This document shows, one piece after another, positions 48,990 to 54,094 of a stretch of DNA of 54,094 bases (its first letter is position 1; every line of letters begins with the position of its first letter). The notes under the pieces are model-generated. The model was given only the letters and a program-made list of their open reading frames with translations. It ran no database searches and had not been told where the DNA came from. The position numbers were made by a program, and so were the translations under genes. Source of the DNA: Candidatus Rifleibacteriota bacterium (GTDB taxonomy: Bacteria > Muiribacteriota > Ozemobacteria > Ozemobacterales > Ozemobacteraceae); contig JAAYVD010000089.1 in assembly GCA_012517355.1 (NCBI GenBank), positions 1 through 54,094 on the forward strand, written 5' to 3'.

Positions 48990-50071
48990 CACCACCCCTC
49001 CTGCCGGTACCAGGCCGCGGTGGCGGCAATGCCCTCGTCGAGGCCGGTCCAGGACATTCCTGGCAGCAGGGCCTCCTGGCGGGAAAAATCCTGCAACCAG
49101 CACGGGAAGCTCATCTCCCGCATCTTCCCGCTGCTCACCAGCGAGGCCGTCCCCGTCCCCGCCTCGACCAGATCATGCAGGCGGCCCACGATCGCGGCCG
49201 CCCCCGGCGGCACGAAGAAGGCCCGCAACGTCCGGCCCACGGCCCGGCCCAAGGCGGCGGCCAGGTCGTCGTCGGTCACGACGGCCGGGTTGCCCAGGTG
49301 CAGGACACCGCCCAGGCATGCCTCGGCAGCCCGCCACAGGGCACGGGCCAGGTCATCGACATGCACCAGTTGAACCCGCTTGGTGCGGGTCGCCAGCCGG
49401 GGAAAGAGTCCACGGCGGGCCCATCGGAACAGGTCGAGGAAGTTGCGGTCCCCCGGCCCGTAGACCGAACAGGGGCGGACCACCAGGGGAAGGCGGAGGC
49501 AGGCAGGTGATCCGACCGTCACGATGTCGGCCATACCCTTTTGCCGCCACGGATGGCGGCGCGAAACGCCAGTTTCGCCCATCGCAAAGGGGCCCTCCCC
49601 TTCCCGCCCTGTCGCCCACGCGGCGATCAGCCGCTCCCCCGCCAGCTTGCTGCGCCCGTACAGGCAGACCGGACGGGCGGGGGATCCCTCCCCGAGCGGT
49701 TTCCCTTCCAGGGCCGGCCCCAGGGCGGCCACCGACGAGACGTGGATCAGCCGTGGCGGGCTGGGCATCTGGCCGACCGCCTTCAGCAGTTCCGCCAACG
49801 CCGTCACGTTCGCCGCCCGGAACCGGGAAGGCCGGGCGCCGTGCATGTTGCCGGCCAGGTTGATGACCAGGTCGCAGCCCTGCAAAGCCTGCCGGAAAGC
49901 GGGGGAATCCGTCACCGGCCCTTCCAGGCATTCCCAACCGGCTGCCTCCACCCGCGGCGTCCCGGGCAGCACCATGGCGATACCCGGCCGGCCCTGGGCT
50001 GCCCCTTCCCCCACCACCCGGCGGCCGATGAAGCCGTTCGCCCCGATGACCAGCGTCCGGCGGATACTCAT
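48986..50071 (-). CDS. NAD-dependent epimerase/dehydratase, with in-frame repeat insertion
   Basis: 361 residues of the extended SDR family. The Rossmann motif is GANGFIGRR, the active-site Tyr/Lys are in YGRSKLAGE, and RPCSVYGPGDRNF plus LVHVDDLARAL are typical of sugar or sterol/isoprenoid epimerases. Residues about 161-188 (GPFAMGETGVSRRHPWRQKG and onward) are extra relative to the family and coincide exactly with a copy of the dispersed four-hairpin repeat, which is translated in frame between the active-site helix and the next strand. The start is ATG 50071; one at 50107 would add 12 residues. Downstream coupling to the methyltransferase is by GTGA overlap. Confidence 0.85.
   Translation of the reverse strand: MSIRRTLVIGANGFIGRRVVGEGAAQGRPGIAMVLPGTPRVEAAGWECLEGPVTDSPAFRQALQGCDLVINLAGNMHGARPSRFRAANVTALAELLKAVGQMPSPPRLIHVSSVAALGPALEGKPLGEGSPARPVCLYGRSKLAGERLIAAWATGREGEGPFAMGETGVSRRHPWRQKGMADIVTVGSPACLRLPLVVRPCSVYGPGDRNFLDLFRWARRGLFPRLATRTKRVQLVHVDDLARALWRAAEACLGGVLHLGNPAVVTDDDLAAALGRAVGRTLRAFFVPPGAAAIVGRLHDLVEAGTGTASLVSSGKMREMSFPCWLQDFSRQEALLPGMSWTGLDEGIAATAAWYRQEGWW
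49508..49589 (+). repeat. Four-hairpin repeat, copy 7 (forward), inside the epimerase gene
   Basis: GATCCGACCG, CACGATGTCGGCCAT, GCCGCCACGGATGGCGGC (stem 7 bp) and GCGAAACGCCAGTTTCGC are in consensus order. The copy keeps the epimerase frame open and adds about 28 codons. The right half is the best preserved of all copies. Confidence 0.9.
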
Positions 50072-50133
50072 GGCTGCTGCCGGCGCCCCTTCGGGCCCGC
50101 CATCCATGGCCTGCCTCGGGCTTGCTCGCCACC
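50071..50133. repeat. Short dispersed repeat, copy 2
   Basis: GCTGCCGGCGCC and GGGCTTGCTCGCC as at 45574-45612, with a 30-base spacer. It lies at the 5' end of the epimerase gene. The remaining bases to 50335 hold no gene. Confidence 0.45.
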
Positions 50134-50335
50134 AACCGGGTCATACCCCACGCGCCGGACAGCGGCAGAAACCCGCACACCTCCCGCCTTGGACCTGTTC
50201 TCGGAAAAGGGTTGGGTCACGGAACCCGCCGCCCCTCGGAAGCCCCCAGGAAATTGGCCGGCCGAGAGGTGAAGGGGCCAGAAATTGGCTGCCTCGCTGG
50301 AACCTTCATGCGATGCTCCTGCCCCCATCCGGCAT

Positions 50336-51505
50336 TCACCGGCCCGCGGACCCTGGCTCGGCGTTCCACTGGAACCGGTCACCGGCCTGGGGCTCGATCC
50401 GGACCTGGCCGCGCTGCCGGCTGGCCAGCCACCAATAGAGCCGGTTGGGCAGCAGCCCCAGCAACGCCATGCCCCAGGAGTGGTACCACGGGAACCGGAT
50501 GACCTGCTCCTCCCGCTCGAGCCGCCGCAGGATGTGGGTCACTCCCTTCCCCACCGGCCAGATTCCCGGCATGGGGAACCGGTTCTGGGCGGACATGGGG
50601 GTCTCCACATATCCTGGTACAATGGTGAAAATCTTGACACTGGTCTCGTACAGGTCGATCCGCAGGCTCTCCAGCAAACGGTCCAGGGCGGCCTTGGCGG
50701 CGCAATAGGAGTGACCCCGGGGGAACCCGCGGTCGGCGGCCATGCTGGTGAACCCGGCCAGGAACCCGCCACCCGCCTGTGCCCGCACCAACGGCAGCAC
50801 CTCGTAGAAAACCCGCAGCGCCCCCTCGAAGTTGACCCGCACGGTGTCGACCGCCCGCTCGACGTCGAGGGCTTCGACGAAGTCGGGACGCGACACCCCC
50901 ACGCAGTAGAAAACCCCCGACAGGTCGGCGGCCCGCTCCCTCAGAACCGCCCCCAGCCGCGACACGTCCCCGGCCTGGCAGACATCCCCCGCCACCGGCA
51001 GGACCCCGGTCCACGACCACGCCCCTGCACCCACCGGATTCGCCTGATTCGCCGGCCCCTCCGGGGAAGGCCCCGCGGGAGCCCCTTGCCCGCCAGGCCT
51101 GGTCATTCCCGCCCCTCCGGCCAGCCCGGAGGGACCCGGAAGGCCGGCTCCGAAAGGCCCGCCGGGCATTTCCCTGCCCCCCGAACCCCCGGGGGTTGGG
51201 TCCGCCCGCCCGTCAGCCGCCGGATGCCCGTGGGCAGCCTGCCCCACTCCGGTTTTCGAAGAACAGGGTCCCCCATCCTTGGCATCCCGCTTCCTGGCCC
51301 CGATCGCCGGGTCCGTTCCCCCGTCGGCCACCGGGTGCCCGGGCCCGGCCGGTCCCGCTCCGGTCGCCCGAGGCGGGAACTCCGCTTCCGCGCGGCGGGC
51401 GAAGGCGACCACCCGGCAGTCGCGCGTCAGCAGCTGCCGGACCAGTTCCCGGCCCATGCCGCTGGTGGCGCCCACCACCAGGATGGTACGACGGCGGAGA
51501 TTCAC
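50336..51505 (-). CDS. Short-chain dehydrogenase with a 120-residue low-complexity insertion
   Basis: 389 residues, much longer than a classical SDR. The fold is clear: GATSGMG (12-18) for NAD(P), FYCVGVS in place of NNAG, FTSMAADRG, and the catalytic YCAAK (Y267, K271), then PGYVETPM. Between strand 2 and the next strand, about residues 45-165, sits a Gly/Pro/Ala-rich insert with an internal repeat (HPVADGGTDP and HPAADGRADP). Without it the protein would be about 270 residues, normal size. The start is GTG 51505, overlapping the ThiL-like stop as GTGA. The C-terminal hydrophobic WGMALLGLLPNRLYWWL may touch the membrane. Confidence 0.85.
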   Translation of the reverse strand: MNLRRRTILVVGATSGMGRELVRQLLTRDCRVVAFARRAEAEFPPRATGAGPAGPGHPVADGGTDPAIGARKRDAKDGGPCSSKTGVGQAAHGHPAADGRADPTPGGSGGREMPGGPFGAGLPGPSGLAGGAGMTRPGGQGAPAGPSPEGPANQANPVGAGAWSWTGVLPVAGDVCQAGDVSRLGAVLRERAADLSGVFYCVGVSRPDFVEALDVERAVDTVRVNFEGALRVFYEVLPLVRAQAGGGFLAGFTSMAADRGFPRGHSYCAAKAALDRLLESLRIDLYETSVKIFTIVPGYVETPMSAQNRFPMPGIWPVGKGVTHILRRLEREEQVIRFPWYHSWGMALLGLLPNRLYWWLASRQRGQVRIEPQAGDRFQWNAEPGSAGR

Positions 51506-52548
51506 CGCGAGCCTCTCAGGCGGGCATCGTAAGCGACCAGTTCCTTCAGGTAGGCCTGGATGTCGCTGCAGGTGGCGAACAGGTTCAACAACCAGGGGAC
51601 GTCGAGCGGGAACCGCTGGCCGTCCATGACCAGGGTGATCCCCGGTTCGGAGGTGACCCGCCCGATCGGGAACACCGTGAACCCCTCCGCCTTGGACCGG
51701 GCCTGGAAGTCGGGCTCGCGCTCCTTCGGCACCCCCAATATCAGCTCGTATTCGCCCATTCCGAACACGTTGACCAGCCACAACGGGAACCGGATCTTCT
51801 CCGTGATCTGCACCAACGGCGGGAAATACAGGTCGGTCCGATGTTCGAACTCGATGCCCACGCCGTTGAGACCGGCGATGATGGCCAGCCCCTGCAGCAG
51901 CGCATCGCTGGTGTCGATGGCGCAGGAAACGAACGGAGCCAGGGCCTTCCCTTCCTTCAGCCGGGCGAGCGGCTTGTATTCCTGTTCGAACTTCGCCCAG
52001 AGGGCCTTGTCAGCCTGCGAGGTGATGCCCAAAAGGTTCCCGGTGCCCAGATGCCCGGTGATGTACAGCGCATCGCCCGGCTTGGCACCGGTCCGCATCG
52101 TCGGTTCGGGACGGTCGATGGTACCCAGGGCGGTGCAGGTGAAAGCCGGCTCCGGGGCGAAATTCGTGTCGCCCCCGAGGACATGCGTGCCGTGGGCCCG
52201 CACCGACGCCTCGACCCCGGCGAAGAACGCCCTCTGCCAGCTCTCCTCGGCGGTCCGCGGAAAGTTGAGGGCCAACAACACCCCCAGGGGGGTCGCCCCG
52301 ACCGCCGCCAGGTCGCTCAGGCTGTGCGAGACGACGCACCACCCGAGAATGAACGGATCGCGGATCAGGCCGAGGGAATACTCCTCGTGGATGCCGTCCA
52401 CCGTCGCCGCCAACAGCGTTCCGTCGGCCAGCCGCACGATCTCGGCATCGGCCTGGTGCGTCCGGTTCACCTGCCGGGGATGGCGCGCCAGCCCCCCCGT
52501 CAACCGGTTGATCAGGGAGAATTCCGTGAGGTGGTCCAAGGTTCCCAT
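51502..52548 (-). CDS. ThiL/AIR-synthase-fold kinase-like protein
   Basis: 348 residues with the PurM/ThiL/SelD/HypE architecture: AATVDGIHEEYSLG, SHSLSDLAAVGATPLGVLLAL (Ser where ThiL has Asn), HVLGGDTN, GDALYITGHLGTGN and SCAIDTSDALLQGL. ThiL phosphorylates thiamine monophosphate, but divergence in motifs and the lipid/sugar-type neighbours make another substrate possible, so no gene symbol is given. The start is ATG 52548 with AAAGGA upstream and an extended -10 promoter at 52592. The next gene (SDR) starts inside its stop codon. Loss-of-function signs are not seen. Confidence 0.82.
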   Translation of the reverse strand: MGTLDHLTEFSLINRLTGGLARHPRQVNRTHQADAEIVRLADGTLLAATVDGIHEEYSLGLIRDPFILGWCVVSHSLSDLAAVGATPLGVLLALNFPRTAEESWQRAFFAGVEASVRAHGTHVLGGDTNFAPEPAFTCTALGTIDRPEPTMRTGAKPGDALYITGHLGTGNLLGITSQADKALWAKFEQEYKPLARLKEGKALAPFVSCAIDTSDALLQGLAIIAGLNGVGIEFEHRTDLYFPPLVQITEKIRFPLWLVNVFGMGEYELILGVPKEREPDFQARSKAEGFTVFPIGRVTSEPGITLVMDGQRFPLDVPWLLNLFATCSDIQAYLKELVAYDARLRGSR

Positions 52549-52591
52549 TTCCAGATCCTTTCCGCCGGTGTCACCGGGCTCCGCTCCCCGC

Positions 52592-52600
52592 ATGATACCA
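52592..52600 (-). promoter_or_regulatory. Extended -10 promoter (TGG-TATCAT), minus strand
   Basis: TG (52600-52599), one base, then TATCAT (52597-52592) on the minus strand, with no convincing -35. It would drive the ThiL-like, SDR and possibly following genes. Confidence 0.55.
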
Positions 52601-53168
52601 CGCCTCACCCCACGGATTGGACGGCGCCCTGCCAGGGCCAGCAATCAGCCCAGCGTTTCTCACCCCAAGGGGTTCGTGCCAAAGGTTCGCTGGCCATCCA
52701 GATTGCCATTCATTCGTTGAGCAAAGCGTGGCGACGGCCAGCCTCCTGTCACCCCGACAGAACCCCTGATGCGGGAGCGGGGGCCTTACGGGGTTTGCCC
52801 AGTATGGACTCACCCGCCTCGATTTCCAGACCGTCCAGGGACAGGAAAAGGTCCTCTTCTTCCGCTCGCAGACGAAACACAACTCAGCCATTCGTTCGTT
52901 CCGGTCCTGGTTCCACTCTCCCTTTCCCGCAAGGATTTTCACGGGGCTTGGAACACCCGACTCCGCTTGATGGCCCCACAGGAAATCCGGGAACCATCGA
53001 AGCGTGAGGCCGGCCCCCCGGGTCCGTCCGGCCCTCCCGCCCCCAGAAAGCCCAAGGAAGCAATCCGGGGAGGCTGGCAATTCACGGTCGAGCGATCTTA
53101 CACATTCCGGTAGGGGAAACCGTCTCCCTTCTTGATCCAGGCGATCCCTCCCACCCTCTGTGCGAAAT
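52601..53168. other. Long gap with no supported gene
   Basis: About 570 bases between the ThiL-like promoter and the stop of the Bpt-like gene. Base composition is less extreme than in neighbouring genes. GCCATTC(A/G)TTCGTT occurs twice (about 52709 and 52893). An open minus-strand frame exists, but it has no start signals, recognisable domain or typical codon pattern. Confidence 0.5.
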
Positions 53169-53906
53169 TCAAGGGTGGGCCGGAATCCCCGGCGAAACAG
53201 CCTCCTTATGGTCCATCCACCGGCCATCTGGTTGCATGATCTGGCAGGGTTGGAAACGGGCTTTGTACTCCATGCTCCGGCTGCCGGTCACGTAGTAGCC
53301 GAGGTACACCCACTCCCGTTGCCTTTCGCGGGCGTATTCGATCGTCGCGAGGATAAGCAGGGTACCAAGACTCCGCCGCGGTTCGTCGAAATCGTAATAG
53401 TGATAAACGGCGGAAACAACGCGGGGGGTGATGTCCAGAAGGATGACCCCCCGCAACCTCGCCCCCTGCCATACCGACACTTCGAGTGAGGGAACCAGGT
53501 TCAGGACGAAACTGGTGAAGTAGCTTTCCTCGTCGGTCCGGTGAACGGGCCAATCCTTCCGGATTCCCTGGGTGCGGTGATACTGGTCGAAAAGGGCCAG
53601 GCGCTGGTCATCGACGACGGGGGTTCCCAACCGGAATTCCAGGTCCCGATTGGCGGCGAGAGTACGCATCTGGTTGCGGCGGGGGGTGAACCTGTTCACG
53701 GGAACCCTGATGGGACGGCATTCCTGGCAACTGGTACAAATGGGATGGAACATGGCGATCCCGAATTTCCGCCACCCTTTGTTCATCCTCGCCTCATACT
53801 CGAACGGGGAAAGCTTCCCCGCCAATTCATACTCCATGGTCGCTTCCCGCTCCATGAGGTAAGGACAGGAATACGGCCCCTGGATGAACTTTTCGAGAAT
53901 GATCAT
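53169..53906 (-). CDS. Ate1/Bpt-family aminoacyl-tRNA-protein transferase
   Basis: 245 residues with the N-end-rule transferase fold. The N-terminal motif GPYSCPYL, a Cys-rich loop in which CTSCQECRP follows the PIC segment, and PVNRFTPRRNQ match bacterial Bpt and eukaryotic Ate1. The C-terminal half is GNAT-like (LRGVILLDITP, YYDFDEPRRSLGTLLIL, YLGYYVTGS). Bpt leucylates proteins with N-terminal Asp/Glu; Ate1 arginylates them, both leading to ClpAP/S-type degradation. Which tRNA is used cannot be told here. The start is ATG 53906 with GGAAGG upstream. No clpS or aat in the window. Monocistronic. Confidence 0.9.
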   Translation of the reverse strand: MIILEKFIQGPYSCPYLMEREATMEYELAGKLSPFEYEARMNKGWRKFGIAMFHPICTSCQECRPIRVPVNRFTPRRNQMRTLAANRDLEFRLGTPVVDDQRLALFDQYHRTQGIRKDWPVHRTDEESYFTSFVLNLVPSLEVSVWQGARLRGVILLDITPRVVSAVYHYYDFDEPRRSLGTLLILATIEYARERQREWVYLGYYVTGSRSMEYKARFQPCQIMQPDGRWMDHKEAVSPGIPAHP

Positions 53907-53954
53907 AAAACCACAACCTTCCCTTCCTGCAACGCGTCCCTACCCATGATTCTG

Positions 53955-54037
53955 CCACAAAGAGGCACAAGAAGCACAAAGGGTTTGACGACAGCTTCGG
54001 AAACCTTCCTCCTTGTGCCTTTTGTGCCTCTTTGTGG
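53955..54037. repeat. Long inverted repeat, AT-richer island
   Basis: CCACAAAGAGGCACAA (from 53955) pairs perfectly with TTGTGCCTCTTTGTGG (to 54037), and the inner arms continue imperfectly (GAAGCACAAAGG with CCTTGTGCCTT). After it, 54038-54094 has the short motif TTGCGGTT twice. This cassette (CAAAG/CACAA type) is far lower in GC than its surroundings. It may be a terminator for a leftward neighbour or a mobile repeat. It lies upstream of the Bpt-like gene. Confidence 0.8.
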
Positions 54038-54094
54038 CTGCCCCTCCGGTTTCCCGCGTTTTTTGCGGTTCCTTGCGGTTTCCCGCGGCAGGAA

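Noticed and set aside
51160-51360. Further decayed copies of the four-hairpin repeat inside the SDR insertion
   Set aside because: GGGTCCG and GTCGGCC fragments occur, but order and hairpins are not maintained, so chance in GC-rich DNA is as likely.
52571-53227. 218-codon minus-strand frame in the gap before the Bpt-like gene
   Set aside because: No domain, no ribosome-binding site, atypical composition and overlap with the end of the Bpt-like gene.
1-54094. CRISPR arrays, tRNA or rRNA genes, transposases, prophage
   Set aside because: Scanned for regularly spaced repeats, tRNA arm motifs, rRNA signatures and transposase or phage proteins; none convincing.

Overview
The window is a very GC-rich stretch of bacterial chromosome with dense coding, GC-biased third codon positions, many ATGA/GTGA overlaps and SD-led genes. 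Lipoproteins, Sec-secreted proteins, an RND/MMPL exporter, two membrane diguanylate cyclases and a multi-PAS hybrid kinase suggest a Gram-negative-type, free-living, sensory-rich bacterium from a poorly sampled lineage. The rplU-prp-rpmA order is usual in Firmicutes and several deep lineages, but here L27 lacks the Prp-cleaved extension. The phylum cannot be fixed from this window (a Riflebacteria/Ozemobacteria-like lineage is only a guess). I saw no rRNA, tRNA, CRISPR array, transposase or phage gene.

Layout. 0-4 kb: an intergenic tandem repeat, a creatininase-fold protein with lost metal ligands, the ribosomal operon rplU-prp-rpmA with a strong terminator, a small zinc-knuckle protein, a BI-1/YccA membrane protein and a one-helix peptide. 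4.3-8.7 kb: a co-directional run made of an orphan recombinase-type zinc ribbon, a helical-repeat protein with a CFI-box tail, a 2-hydroxyacyl-CoA-dehydratase-like protein and a SpoIID/LytB-like envelope protein. 9-17 kb: cutA with a UvrD-type helicase, then a degenerate 5'-nucleotidase-like protein, a GAF-GGDEF cyclase and an EamA transporter. 17-23 kb: a small lipoprotein, two tandem paralogous amidohydrolases, and on the minus strand a membrane protein with queD and queC. 23-28.9 kb: a HAD phosphatase divergent from a HAD-IG nucleotidase, then an NHL lipoprotein with a second GAF-GGDEF cyclase. 29-35 kb: a zinc-ribbon membrane protein, a secreted protein and a PAS/histidine kinase/receiver hybrid. 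35-42 kb: a translationally coupled three-gene operon. 42-45 kb: a PAS/zinc protein and two secreted proteins. 45.6-52.6 kb: an MMPL exporter convergent with a minus-strand methyltransferase, NAD-epimerase, SDR and ThiL-like set. 53.2-53.9 kb: an Ate1/Bpt-type aminoacyl-protein transferase.

Most notable system: the 35.1-42.1 kb operon joins a radical SAM enzyme, a protein with the three-part layout of rifampin phosphotransferase/PEP synthase, and a fusion of a class III aminotransferase with a long-chain acyl-ACP reductase-like domain. The reductase domain keeps the expected catalytic Cys and the aminotransferase keeps its PLP Lys, so the fusion could turn an acyl thioester into an aldehyde and then an amine. 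This is inferred from domain architecture only.

A second theme is repeats. A roughly 75-bp element made of up to four consecutive hairpins occurs at least seven times in both orientations, mostly between genes, but one copy is read in frame inside an epimerase and another inside the 5' part of the SpoIID-like gene. Three intergenic gaps also carry different 70-150 bp tandem duplications. Recognisable promoters fall into two forms: TTGACA-N17-TANNNT, and TGG-extended -10 boxes with a weak -35. Two of the first form sit so close to their start codons that the mRNAs should be leaderless.
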